Notes under the pieces: generated by a model
The model's input: the letters and a program-made list of their open reading frames with translations, nothing else
Database searches by the model: none
What the model was told of the DNA's origin: nothing
Assembly: GCA_944322555.1 (NCBI GenBank)
Contig: CALUPJ010000065.1
Coordinates: 1 to 44,483, forward strand
From: Candidatus Gastranaerophilales bacterium
GTDB taxonomy: Bacteria > Cyanobacteriota > Vampirovibrionia > Gastranaerophilales > Gastranaerophilaceae
DNA length: 44,483 nt
Reading direction: 5' to 3'
Program-made: the position numbers and the translations under genes
Shown: positions 8,266-15,483 of the stretch, piece by piece
Position numbering within the stretch: the stretch's first letter is position 1
Layout of the letters: every line of letters starts with the position of its first letter

Positions 8266-8295
8266 TTGACTTTTAATTGTTACTTGTTGTACAAT
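8266..8295 (+). promoter_or_regulatory. sigma-70-type promoter for the 8332 gene
   Basis: TTGACT (8266-8271) and TACAAT (8290-8295) are separated by 18 bases, 36 bases before the chosen start codon. Both boxes match the consensus at five of six positions. The gap between tRNA-Leu and this promoter shows nothing else. Confidence 0.65.
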
Positions 8296-8331
8296 TCTGT
8301 TAACTATCATTTGAATAATATGGAGCAGAAC

Positions 8332-8931
8332 ATGAATTCACAACAATATGTTATATACGGTTTAATGAACGACCTTGAGGATGCTTTGGATAATAAAGGT
8401 TTCCCTTTTTTAGGGTATTCGATAGTAAAAAAAGAAGCTGTAACTAACATTCTTGACAAGTTATATGCGGCATTGCCGGATGAGATAAAAGAAGCCCGTG
8501 CTTTATTAAGGCGTAAGGATGAATTGCAGTATGAAGCACAGCAAAGGGCTGAAAAAACTGTCGCAGATGCTCAGGCTGAGGCAAATAGACTTTTGAGCGA
8601 ATCAGATTTACTTCGGGCGGTTCAAAGAGAAGCTGAAAAAATAAAAGAGCAGGTTATAACTGATTGTGAAGATATTAAGCATAAGGCTTTGGATGAAGCG
8701 GAAAATATAAGAGCTTTAGCCGCAGATGAAGCTGCAAGAACAAAAGACGGAGCAACTGTTTATGCGGAACAAGTTCTGGTAAATTTAGAACAAAATCTGG
8801 CCCAATTGCAGGAAATTGTAAAAAATGGTCAGTTACAGCTGGAAAGAAGAAGAGCTGAGTCCGATGAACAAATGAGTTCTAATTACGTTAACCAGCGCCG
8901 TGAATTTGCACAAGATTTTAAAATGCAATAA
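8332..8931 (+). CDS. coiled-coil protein resembling V-ATPase subunit H / DivIVA-like helical proteins
   Basis: The start is the ATG at 8332, preceded by GGAG at good spacing; the upstream in-frame ATG at 8320 lacks a site. The product is 199 residues. Residues 1-50 are a compact head (YVIYGLMNDLEDALDN). Residues 60-185 are an almost uninterrupted Ala/Glu/Arg/Gln-rich helix, like ATP synthase b/E/H stalk proteins and cyanobacterial DivIVA-like proteins. There is no signal or membrane segment. A stalk, scaffold or division role is possible, but no partner genes are adjacent. It stands alone between tRNA-Leu and the pilin-like gene, with its own promoter. Confidence 0.6.
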   Translation: MNSQQYVIYGLMNDLEDALDNKGFPFLGYSIVKKEAVTNILDKLYAALPDEIKEARALLRRKDELQYEAQQRAEKTVADAQAEANRLLSESDLLRAVQREAEKIKEQVITDCEDIKHKALDEAENIRALAADEAARTKDGATVYAEQVLVNLEQNLAQLQEIVKNGQLQLERRRAESDEQMSSNYVNQRREFAQDFKMQ

Positions 8932-9015
8932 CCCTTGATTTAATTTCCGATATAAAATTGTTTTAGTGTTGTATTTATTACAGTGCTTGTTTTCTGCTTA
9001 AAAAATCTTAATAAA

Positions 9016-9045
9016 TTGGCTTTAAGACTCAATATATATTACTAT
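9016..9045 (+). promoter_or_regulatory. possible promoter of the pilin-like / bamA / skp transcript
   Basis: TTGGCT (9016-9021) and TACTAT (9040-9045) are 18 bases apart and lie about 55 bases before the start at 9101. The region is AT-rich, so chance matches are likely. Confidence 0.4.
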
Positions 9046-9100
9046 AAACAAGGGGAGTATTGTTTTATTTACAAGCCTGAATTATAACGAGGGAATGCCA

Positions 9101-9697
9101 GTGAATATTTTCAGAATCGTATTGTCGTTTTTGTTATGTTTTATATCTGTTTCGGCTTCTTTTGCCGAATGTGCAAGTATGGATTTTAATATAAATTTAC
9201 CGGGTTATGTCAGGATAGAGCCTGTTACAAGTCCGGTTTTGACAGCAAATATTACGGATAGGACAGGAAATCTGTATGCGCCGATTTCCAGTAAATTTAA
9301 AATTATTTCAAATTCAAAAGAGACAAAAACTCTTTACTTGAAAGCTAATACCGTGACTGACGGAGGATATGAAGATGCAATGTTTGAGCAAGGCGGAAGG
9401 GTTTATATTGCCTTTGCAAATCTGGCTAAAATACCTAAAACCCAATCTCTTGCTAATTGCAAGCTTGGAGGTCCGTCAAAAGACAGTCCCGGAGTAGTTG
9501 CCTACCCGATTACTTCTATTGTCGGAGCAGAGACAAAATTTATTCCGTATAAAAATAAATACGAAGTCTATGCAGGTAACGGCACGACTTATGTTACGGT
9601 CAATGTAGGTTCAAACGTATTAAGCAGTTCTTTTGCCTCTAATGATCCAAAGGGTTTTTATCAAGCGGTTCTGTCTTTGACGGAAGCTGATATCTAA
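9101..9697 (+). CDS. exported pilin-like subunit, paralogue of the subunits at 31349 and 31968
   Basis: The product is 198 residues from GTG 9101, which has GAGGG seven bases upstream; the ATG at 9095 is only one base from that site. A signal peptide ends near SFAEC. The mature part aligns by eye with two subunits of the chaperone-usher operon at 31349-32576. All three share TLYLKA-like and VYIAFANL-like strands, an (I/V)AYP(I/V) motif, and a C-terminal G(V/F)Y(E/Q)A strand. That fits a secreted beta-sandwich of the SCPU/archaic-pilin type. It lies 34 bases upstream of bamA in the same direction, so it may use or monitor outer-membrane assembly. Confidence 0.65.
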   Translation: MNIFRIVLSFLLCFISVSASFAECASMDFNINLPGYVRIEPVTSPVLTANITDRTGNLYAPISSKFKIISNSKETKTLYLKANTVTDGGYEDAMFEQGGRVYIAFANLAKIPKTQSLANCKLGGPSKDSPGVVAYPITSIVGAETKFIPYKNKYEVYAGNGTTYVTVNVGSNVLSSSFASNDPKGFYQAVLSLTEADI

Positions 9698-9731
9698 AAT
9701 TAATTTACGGGTAATCTGATAATAGGGAGGT

Positions 9732-11981
9732 ATGTTTAATAAAATAAAGAGGAGAGTTTTTTTAACGTCGCTTATGGCGTCATTTGTTTTGGCGTTTATT
9801 TTGGTGTGTACTTCCGTTAATGCGGAGGCTGATTTCTCCTGCCTTGAACTTGCCCGTACAAAACCTGTAAAGTTGATTAATCCCTTGTATTTGGATAGTA
9901 CGAAACTGGAAAAACCCGTTATAAAACTGACAACCCCATATAAAGGCGGTGAATTTGATGAATCCGATTATTTCTCCTCTGAGATTCAGGATTCTCCGCC
10001 TCCTCCCGTCGATTTACCCGCAAAACAAAATGCTCCGCCTGAAATTAATCAGGATATTCCGCCTGCCGGGAACGTTATTGATAATGTGCAGGAATTTAAT
10101 GTGGTGCCTGTAAATGATTTCTTTGCGCCGCCCGGGTCTCCTCAAAAATTTGAAGAGACATATTCTGCAGGAATAAATTCGGTAGAAGAAGGGCTGAATT
10201 TTGAAGAAGCTCCGAATCTGGAAGGCAAAATAATAAGCAATGTCCGTATTGAAGGATTGAAACTTATAAAGTCCGATGTTGTTCAATCAAATATCAAAAC
10301 CGGTTCTTTATTTAATGAAGAATTAATTCAGCAGGATTTGCAAAGAATTTATTCAACAGGATTTTTTACGGACAGAATGAATGTGGAGCCGATATTGAAA
10401 GATGACGATACGGTGGAACTTGTATTTAAGCTTCAGGAGAATGTCCCCGTAACGGATGTTTCGGTTCTCGGTAATACTGTAATTTCATCAATGGAACTAA
10501 TGCCGTTTATTATACCTTTGAAAGGTTTGCCGCAAAACATTTCGCATATAAACGATGCCATTGAAAAAATGACAGGCTATTATCACAACAAAGGATATAT
10601 TCTTGCTTCCGTAAGCTCGGTTGATGATGACGAGAACGGTAATCTTTCGTTCAGTATTAATGAAGGTGTAATTGACAAAATAGTTATTGAAGGCAATGAG
10701 AAAACAAAGGATTACGTAATTGAGCGTAATATTATGACTCAGCCGGGTACTGTTTATAACGAAAATTATCTTAAAGAAGATTTATCCCGAATTTATTCTA
10801 CAAAAATATTTAAAGAAGTGAACAGAGAAATTTTTCCGAGTGACACGGCGGACGGAGCATATAACGTAAAAGTGGTTGTTAAAGAGGACAGCCCGAACAG
10901 TCTTGCACTCGGCGGCGGTATTGATAATGCGCTTGGTGCTTTTGGCTCGGTAAGCTACAGTGAAAACAATTTCCTCGGAAGAGGGCAAAGACTTACATTA
11001 TCCGGTATATTAGGTTCGGGTATTCTGTTGAGCGATGCTTCCATAAAAAACAGAATGAATTATCAGCTGGAATTAAGCTTTTTTGAACCGTATTTTTTGA
11101 ACGCGGATAATTCTTTAATGAGTAAGCTTTATTATCGTGATATGGGGAGCTGGCAGGTTCCTCTGGCAATAGAAAGACGCTTTGGTATTAATGCGGGTGT
11201 AGAACATAAGGTTAAAGGATATGACAATTTAACGACAAACTTTACTGCAGGTATTGAGCATATAAGTTTGAGTGAAGGAGATTTTAATAAAATTTCCCAG
11301 CTTTACGCATTGCGAAATCTTGATATTTCACAGAGAGCAAAACAGCTTACAGGCGGAACATTTATAAATCTTGCACCGGGTGTAAGATATTCTACACTTG
11401 ATGCCGATGAAAATCCGAGGAGCGGTATTATTGCGGATGCCAAATTTATTGAGGCTTTTGGTATAAGTGATATTAATCATACAAACGGAAGGCTGGCCGG
11501 CGGTGTTACCAAATATTTCCCTGTGAGAAAGAAATCATCCTTCTCTTTGACAGCGAGGGGCGGTATTAAGGTGCATGGCAACGATATGCCGGAAGTTATG
11601 GCATTTCGTTTGGGCGGCCCATATTCAGTAAGAGGTTTCAGAATGAGCGGAGTCGGCTCGGGGGATGCTTTCTTAATGGGCTCTGCCGAGCTTGCTACAC
11701 CTTTACCCTTTGTAGACAGGCTAAAATGGGATTTTTTGCAAAAAATACGTTTGACGTTCTTTGTTGACGCGGGCAAAATTTTCGATCCGACGGTTTCCAG
11801 TGTCTTATATGACAGACCGTTGGGTGCTATTTCCGCAGGTATCGGACTCAGGGTGTTTATCCCGGGGGTAGGTCCGATATCTGTTGATTATGGTATTCCG
11901 CTCACAAATCCCGGAGATTACGGCTCGAAAAACGGTTACTTTACTTTTGGTACGGGAGGTATGAATTATTATGGATATTAA
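9732..11981 (+). CDS. bamA: outer membrane assembly protein BamA (cyanobacterial-type Omp85)
   Basis: This 749-residue protein inserts beta-barrel proteins into the outer membrane. It has a signal peptide (1-31) and a proline-rich linker (about 85-140, with PPPPVDLP and PPEINQDIPP). Three POTRA domains lie near 167-238, 239-312 and 313-386, each closing with a VFKLQE/VVVKED-like strand. A 16-strand-type barrel follows from about 390, with the VRGF motif in the loop-6 region (about 634). The three-POTRA layout is that of cyanobacterial Omp85 and Toc75, not the five-POTRA proteobacterial form. GGGAGG sits very close (2-3 bases) to the ATG. The last 11 bases overlap skp. Confidence 0.93.
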   Translation: MFNKIKRRVFLTSLMASFVLAFILVCTSVNAEADFSCLELARTKPVKLINPLYLDSTKLEKPVIKLTTPYKGGEFDESDYFSSEIQDSPPPPVDLPAKQNAPPEINQDIPPAGNVIDNVQEFNVVPVNDFFAPPGSPQKFEETYSAGINSVEEGLNFEEAPNLEGKIISNVRIEGLKLIKSDVVQSNIKTGSLFNEELIQQDLQRIYSTGFFTDRMNVEPILKDDDTVELVFKLQENVPVTDVSVLGNTVISSMELMPFIIPLKGLPQNISHINDAIEKMTGYYHNKGYILASVSSVDDDENGNLSFSINEGVIDKIVIEGNEKTKDYVIERNIMTQPGTVYNENYLKEDLSRIYSTKIFKEVNREIFPSDTADGAYNVKVVVKEDSPNSLALGGGIDNALGAFGSVSYSENNFLGRGQRLTLSGILGSGILLSDASIKNRMNYQLELSFFEPYFLNADNSLMSKLYYRDMGSWQVPLAIERRFGINAGVEHKVKGYDNLTTNFTAGIEHISLSEGDFNKISQLYALRNLDISQRAKQLTGGTFINLAPGVRYSTLDADENPRSGIIADAKFIEAFGISDINHTNGRLAGGVTKYFPVRKKSSFSLTARGGIKVHGNDMPEVMAFRLGGPYSVRGFRMSGVGSGDAFLMGSAELATPLPFVDRLKWDFLQKIRLTFFVDAGKIFDPTVSSVLYDRPLGAISAGIGLRVFIPGVGPISVDYGIPLTNPGDYGSKNGYFTFGTGGMNYYGY

Positions 11982-12426
11982 AAAATTGCTTACGGTTTTG
12001 GCATTATCTGCTGTGTTACCCTGTTTTGCAGGGGGCGTCGGCTATATTAATTATGAAAAAGTTGTGCAAAATTATCAGTTTGCCAAAAATTCGCTTAGAG
12101 AAATTGAAACTAAAAGTAATGAAATTCAACAATATTTGATGATGAAGGAAAAAGAATTCAATCAGATTGAATCCGCGGTGCAAAAAAAGAAGTTTGAAGA
12201 AACCGTGCGTGCGGAATTACAGACAAAGGAGCGTGCATTTAACGCTTTTCGTGATAAAAAAGAGGAAGAAGTTTACACAAGAATTCATGCTGTAACGGAA
12301 AAAATTAGGCTAGAGAAGGGTTTGGACGCAATTATTGATGCAAGAAGCGTTTTTTCGGGCGGAGTTGATATAACCGATACTTTAATCCAGCAGCTTAATA
12401 ATCCGCAGTCTGTGCGCCGGCAATAA
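11971..12426 (+). CDS. skp: OmpH/Skp family periplasmic chaperone
   Basis: This 151-residue protein has a signal peptide ending near CFAGG. The mature start VGYINYEKVVQNYQFA is the typical OmpH opening. A long charged helical hairpin (about 45-115) forms the tentacle arms, and LDAIIDARSVFSGGVDITD is the conserved closing strand. Skp holds unfolded outer-membrane proteins for BamA, and the start codon lies inside the bamA 3' end (11-base overlap), so the two are translationally coupled. No lpx or fab genes follow, unlike in many Gram-negative genomes. Confidence 0.92.
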   Translation: MDIKKLLTVLALSAVLPCFAGGVGYINYEKVVQNYQFAKNSLREIETKSNEIQQYLMMKEKEFNQIESAVQKKKFEETVRAELQTKERAFNAFRDKKEEEVYTRIHAVTEKIRLEKGLDAIIDARSVFSGGVDITDTLIQQLNNPQSVRRQ

Positions 12427-12562
12427 TTTTTATATTTTGTAAATATAATAGCATGTGAGGCTTGATTTTAGGGCTTGTCCGTTTATAATTATATATGACG
12501 GAATGCAATTTGGTATATATACTGCTGAAGAGCTTTTCGGGTTTGATAATTAAATAATGCGT

Positions 12563-12639
12563 CGGGATGTAGCGCAGTTTGGTAGCGCACTGTGTTCGGG
12601 TCGCAGGGGTCGCAAGTTCGAATCTTGTCATCCCGACCA
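12563..12639 (+). tRNA. tRNA-Pro (anticodon CGG)
   Basis: A 77-nt tRNA with acceptor CGGGATG/CATCCCG, discriminator A and an encoded CCA. The anticodon loop TTCGGGT gives CGG on the stem CTGTG/CGCAG (one G-U pair). The T-arm is GCAAG TTCGAAT CTTGT. Confidence 0.95.
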
Positions 12640-12649
12640 TTTTTAAAAA

Positions 12650-12821
12650 TGACAATAGAATATTAAATCGGGACGTGGCAAGGACTCCGCGCGAAACGAT
12701 TGAGTATCGTTTCGGGTGGACGGTAGGCGAGTCAAAACTAAAGAGTTTTGCGAGCCGTATGGAAGATATCTACCAAACTGCGTTCCGGATGTGACAATAG
12801 AATATTAAATCGGGACGTGGC
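12650..12821 (+). repeat. 30-bp direct repeat enclosing hairpins and an inverted tRNA-Pro fragment
   Basis: The same 30 bases occur at 12650-12679 and 12792-12821. The second copy includes the first 11 bases of the next tRNA gene (CGGGACGTGGC). The 112 bases between hold a perfect 8-bp hairpin (GAAACGAT/ATCGTTTC, about 12693-12713), a 6-bp hairpin (AAAACT/AGTTTT, about 12734-12749), and CTACCAAACTGCG at 12770-12782. That last string is the exact reverse complement of the tRNA-Pro D-arm sequence at 12821-12833. It looks like a palindromic element captured next to, or built from, the tRNA genes. Confidence 0.75.
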
Positions 12822-12884
12822 GCAGTTTGGTAGCGTGCTACCTTGGGGTGGTAGAGGCCGCAGGTTCAAATCCTGTCGTTCCGA
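12811..12884 (+). tRNA. tRNA-Pro (anticodon GGG)
   Basis: The acceptor CGGGACG pairs with CGTTCCG, with discriminator A and no encoded CCA. The anticodon loop TTGGGGT on the perfect stem CTACC/GGTAG gives GGG. The T-arm is GCAGG TTCAAAT CCTGT. A run of seven T follows directly. It is related to the upstream tRNA-Pro(CGG) and shares its D-arm string. Confidence 0.92.
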
Positions 12885-12925
12885 TTTTTTTGTTGTGTAT
12901 ACAGATTTGTCGGACAGGATTTGAA
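12865..12925 (+). repeat. inverted copy of the tRNA-Pro(GGG) T-arm
   Basis: TTCAAATCCTGTC in the tRNA (12865-12877) recurs as its exact reverse complement at 12913-12925. The 35-base spacer holds the tRNA end and its T-run. A third, direct, imperfect copy of the tRNA end (CCTGTCATTCAGATTTTTTT) is at 12984-13003. Confidence 0.75.
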
Positions 12926-12948
12926 CTTTTATATCTGTATTTTCGAGC

Positions 12949-13000
12949 TATCCTTACTCCCGTTCGGTTTACGCTCAAAAAGTCCTGTCATTCAGATTTT
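12949..13000 (+). repeat. 52-bp repeat, left copy flanking the zeta-toxin-like cassette
   Basis: It matches 13839-13890 in 47 of 52 bases, in direct orientation. The shared core is CTCCCGTTCGGTTTACGCT, followed by AAAAAGTCCTG. The right end resembles the 3' end of tRNA-Pro(GGG), so the element may derive from tRNA-end duplication. Both copies bracket 13064-13797. Confidence 0.85.
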
Positions 13001-13063
13001 TTTGTTATATTTGCAATTTATTGAATTCTTACAAAAATTAATTTTTTATGCTAATCTGATTTT

Positions 13064-13633
13064 ATGCAAGAGAAGATTTTGTATATAATTGCAGGAGCAA
13101 ACGGCAGTGGTAAAAGTACATTAGCAAGTGAGTTGTTGCCATCGGAAAATTTAGAATTTTTGAATGCAGATGAAGTTGCAAAAGAGATTTGTCCTGAAAA
13201 TATTGAAAGTGTGAAAATCAAAGCAGGCAAGATTGTATTACGAAGGCTTGAAAAACTTTTGGATAACCTGAACTCTTTTGCAATAGAAACGACTTTAGCC
13301 GGCAAAAATCATATAAAAACAATTAGAAAAGCTCAAAAATTGGGTTATTATATTGTTTTAATTTATTCTTATCTTGATACTCCAATTCTATGCGAAAACA
13401 GAATTAAAATCAGAGTATTAAACGGTGGTCATGATATTCCAAAAGATGATATTAAAAGACGGTTTTATAGAAGTAAAGAAAATTTTTGGAATATATATAA
13501 AGACTTGGCCGATGAATGGAATTTGTTTTATAACGGGACATCGGAATATATTTTAGTTGCACAATCAAACGATAGTGAGATTGAAATATTTAATGAGAAT
13601 TTGTATAATGAGTTTATAAAGGATTTTGAATAA
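13064..13633 (+). CDS. zeta-toxin-like P-loop kinase
   Basis: This 189-residue protein has the Walker A motif AGANGSGKST (9-18), the helix NADEVAKEICPEN, the strand AIETTLAGK with the conserved Thr pair, and GYYIVLIYSYLDTP. After these comes an Arg-rich lid (RIKIRVLNGGHDIPKDDIKRR), the pattern of zeta toxin/UNAG-kinase relatives. Zeta toxins phosphorylate UDP-GlcNAc; many chromosomal homologues are of unproven activity. No ribosome site is visible before the ATG. Its stop overlaps the start of the 54-residue gene by one base. The pair is flanked by the 52-bp repeats and sits beside tRNA-Pro, suggesting a mobile cassette. Confidence 0.8.
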   Translation: MQEKILYIIAGANGSGKSTLASELLPSENLEFLNADEVAKEICPENIESVKIKAGKIVLRRLEKLLDNLNSFAIETTLAGKNHIKTIRKAQKLGYYIVLIYSYLDTPILCENRIKIRVLNGGHDIPKDDIKRRFYRSKENFWNIYKDLADEWNLFYNGTSEYILVAQSNDSEIEIFNENLYNEFIKDFE

Positions 13634-13797
13634 TGACGAAATTATCTGAAAAACTTTTAAAACTTGGTAATAGAGCTATAAAAAAAGCTCAGGAAAATAA
13701 TCGTAAAAAAGGCATTCCGAATGTTTACTGTATAAACGGTAAAATTATTTTTGAACTGCCGAATGGTGAAATCACAACCCAATACAGCTTTTCATAA
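13633..13797 (+). CDS. 54-residue partner of the zeta-toxin-like kinase, possible antitoxin
   Basis: The start codon shares a base with the kinase stop codon (TAATG), giving strict translational coupling. The 54-residue product begins MTKLSEKLLKLGNRAIKKAQ and has the core NVYCINGKIIFELPNGEIT. Small proteins with a similar INGKI.(Y/F)ELPNG core often accompany zeta-like kinases, usually upstream; here the order is reversed. No known antitoxin fold is recognised. An antitoxin or substrate-adaptor role is inferred from pairing alone. Confidence 0.7.
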   Translation: MTKLSEKLLKLGNRAIKKAQENNRKKGIPNVYCINGKIIFELPNGEITTQYSFS

Positions 13798-13838
13798 ATA
13801 ATTTTTTTGTTATTAACTCTTAATTTAATATTATACAT

Positions 13839-13890
13839 TATCCTCACTCCCGTTCGGTTTACGCTAAAAAAGTCCTGTTATTTCGATTTT
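13839..13890 (+). repeat. 52-bp repeat, right copy flanking the zeta-toxin-like cassette
   Basis: Direct copy of 12949-13000 with five differences, four of them at or near the right end. The string ATTTTTTTGTTAT follows the left copy (12996-13008) and also occurs at 13801-13813 inside the cassette. Downstream, the promoter of the PanE-like gene begins within 15 bases. Confidence 0.85.
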
Positions 13891-13902
13891 CATTACGTAT
13901 CA

Positions 13903-13931
13903 TTGAAGATTTTCTTTTCTTTATTTAAAAT
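13903..13931 (+). promoter_or_regulatory. promoter placing the start of transcription at the PanE-like ATG
   Basis: TTGAAG (13903-13908), 17 bases, TAAAAT (13926-13931), then six bases to the ATG at 13938. No Shine-Dalgarno sequence fits in between, so the mRNA is probably leaderless. Confidence 0.55.
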
Positions 13932-13937
13932 AAAAAT

Positions 13938-14843
13938 ATGAAAAAAGTTTTAATATGCGGACTTGGTGCTGTCGGCATGACCTACGCAATAAAATTCAGA
14001 AAAAAATGTGAGCTAAAAGTTCTTGTTGATAAAATAAGGCTGGACAGGTATACAAAAAACAAACCTGTATTTAACGGTGTTGAGCAGTTTTTTGATTATG
14101 TATTACCATCAGATTCTTTCAAACCTGATTTGATTTTAATTGCTACAAAAGCACAAGGTTTAGATAATGCAATCGAAAATATTAAAAATTTTACAGGGGA
14201 AGAGACAATTATAATTTCTCTTCTTAACGGAATATCTTCAGAGGAAAAAATTAAATCGGCCTATCCGTATGCAACAGTCCTTAAGTCTTATTTTATCGGA
14301 CACAGTGCTGTAAGAAACGGAAATTCCGTGACGCAGGATGGTGTCGGAAAAATTGTCTTTGAAAAAAATGAAACACTTGAGAGTTTGTTAAGAGAAGCCG
14401 GTGTTGCTTACGAATGTCCCGAAGATATTGACTATTCGATGTGGCTTAAATTTACGTTTAATGTTTTTTCAAATCAAACCTCTGCAATTCTTAATATGAC
14501 ATTTGGAGATTTAAAGCGAAATAATACATTTAAAGAATTTGCAAAAAAAATTGTGGCAGAAGTCTGTGCGGTGGCTGAAAAGAAGGGAGTGAAAAATCTT
14601 CAAAATTTAGAAAAAGATGCTCTCCATTCATTAGCATTAATGTGTGATGAAGGAAAAACTTCAATGCATCAGGATATTTTAGCCGGCAGAAAAACGGAAG
14701 TTGATATTTTTGCCGGCGAAGTCATAAGATTGGGTAAAGAATTCGGAATACCAACTCCTTATAATCAGGTTTTGTATGATTTAATTAAAGTGAAAGAAGA
14801 AGATAATGAACATTGCATTCATTCCGGTGAGAGGCGGCAGTAA
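13938..14843 (+). CDS. ketopantoate reductase (PanE/ApbA) family protein
   Basis: This 301-residue protein has the N-terminal Rossmann loop GLGAVG (8-13), LILIATKAQGLDNA carrying the conserved Lys, SLLNGI, and SMWLKFTFNV at the start of the helical C-terminal domain. The pattern DEGKTSMHQDILAGRKTEVD is the substrate-site signature SS..QD...G+.TEID with the second Ser replaced by Met. The family reduces 2-dehydropantoate to pantoate with NADPH for coenzyme A. Here the last 38 bases overlap a CMP-sugar synthetase, which suggests a reductase for another 2-oxo or keto compound in a sugar pathway. Function beyond the family is inference. Confidence 0.8.
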   Translation: MKKVLICGLGAVGMTYAIKFRKKCELKVLVDKIRLDRYTKNKPVFNGVEQFFDYVLPSDSFKPDLILIATKAQGLDNAIENIKNFTGEETIIISLLNGISSEEKIKSAYPYATVLKSYFIGHSAVRNGNSVTQDGVGKIVFEKNETLESLLREAGVAYECPEDIDYSMWLKFTFNVFSNQTSAILNMTFGDLKRNNTFKEFAKKIVAEVCAVAEKKGVKNLQNLEKDALHSLALMCDEGKTSMHQDILAGRKTEVDIFAGEVIRLGKEFGIPTPYNQVLYDLIKVKEEDNEHCIHSGERRQ

Positions 14844-15483
14844 ATCCATTCCGCTTAAAAACATAAAAGAAATTAACGGAAAGCCTCTTGTTTATTGGAC
14901 GGCAAGAGCCGCTAACAATGCCGGATGTATAGATAAAGTTGTTATTGCAACGGATAGCGGAGAAATAAAAAAGGTGGTTTCAGGTTTCGGACTTGAAAAA
15001 TTGGAGATTTTCGACAGAAATTCCGGGAATGCTTCTGATACGGCATCGACCGAAAGTGTAATGGTTGAGTATTTAACCCGCTCAAATCTAAATGACGGGG
15101 ATAATTTCTTTTTAATTCAAGCGACATCACCTCTTTTAAAATCAGAACATATTGAGGGGATGTACGAAAAATATCTTTCAGGCGGAGCTGATTCAATATT
15201 TTCTGCTGTTGTAGAAAAACAATTTAAATGGTTTATAAAACCTGACGGGAGCGTAAACCCCGTTAATTATGACTACCGTAATCGCCCTCGCAGACAGGAA
15301 TTTGAAGGTCTTGTTGCGGAAACGGGAGCTTGTTATATTAACTCGGTTGCAAATATATTAAGAGACAAATGCCGCCTGTCCGGGAAGATAACATTTTACG
15401 AGCTTCCCGCGTATACTGCTTATGAACTTGATGAAGAAGCGGATTGGATTATTGTTGAGCAGCTGTTGAAAATTTATTCTTAA
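14806..15483 (+). CDS. acylneuraminate cytidylyltransferase family protein (CMP-sugar synthetase)
   Basis: In this 225-residue protein, IAFIPVRGGSKSIPLKNIKEINGKPL is the nucleotide-binding start (shown in part as RGGSKSIPLKN, residues 9-19). CIDKVVIATDS, QATSPLL and FEGLVAETGACYI follow, all typical of NeuA/PseF/LegF-like enzymes that couple a nine-carbon acid sugar to CMP. It lacks extra C-terminal domains and is of normal length. The ATG is preceded by AGAAGA. No sialic-, legionaminic- or pseudaminic-acid synthase gene is adjacent, so the exact sugar is unknown. The 3' end overlaps the convergent acyltransferase by 35 bases. Confidence 0.88.
   Translation: MNIAFIPVRGGSKSIPLKNIKEINGKPLVYWTARAANNAGCIDKVVIATDSGEIKKVVSGFGLEKLEIFDRNSGNASDTASTESVMVEYLTRSNLNDGDNFFLIQATSPLLKSEHIEGMYEKYLSGGADSIFSAVVEKQFKWFIKPDGSVNPVNYDYRNRPRRQEFEGLVAETGACYINSVANILRDKCRLSGKITFYELPAYTAYELDEEADWIIVEQLLKIYS

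Noticed and set aside
12395-12655. minus-strand open frame across skp 3' end and tRNA-Pro(CGG)
   Set aside because: It reads antisense through a tRNA; the peptide is the well-known artefact produced by such frames.
12579-13024. plus-strand open frames through the two tRNA-Pro genes and repeats
   Set aside because: They start inside tRNA genes and follow hairpins and repeats; no ribosome site and no family.
12949-13890. CRISPR-like repeats
   Set aside because: Only two copies, nearly 900 bases apart with genes between; no array and no cas genes.
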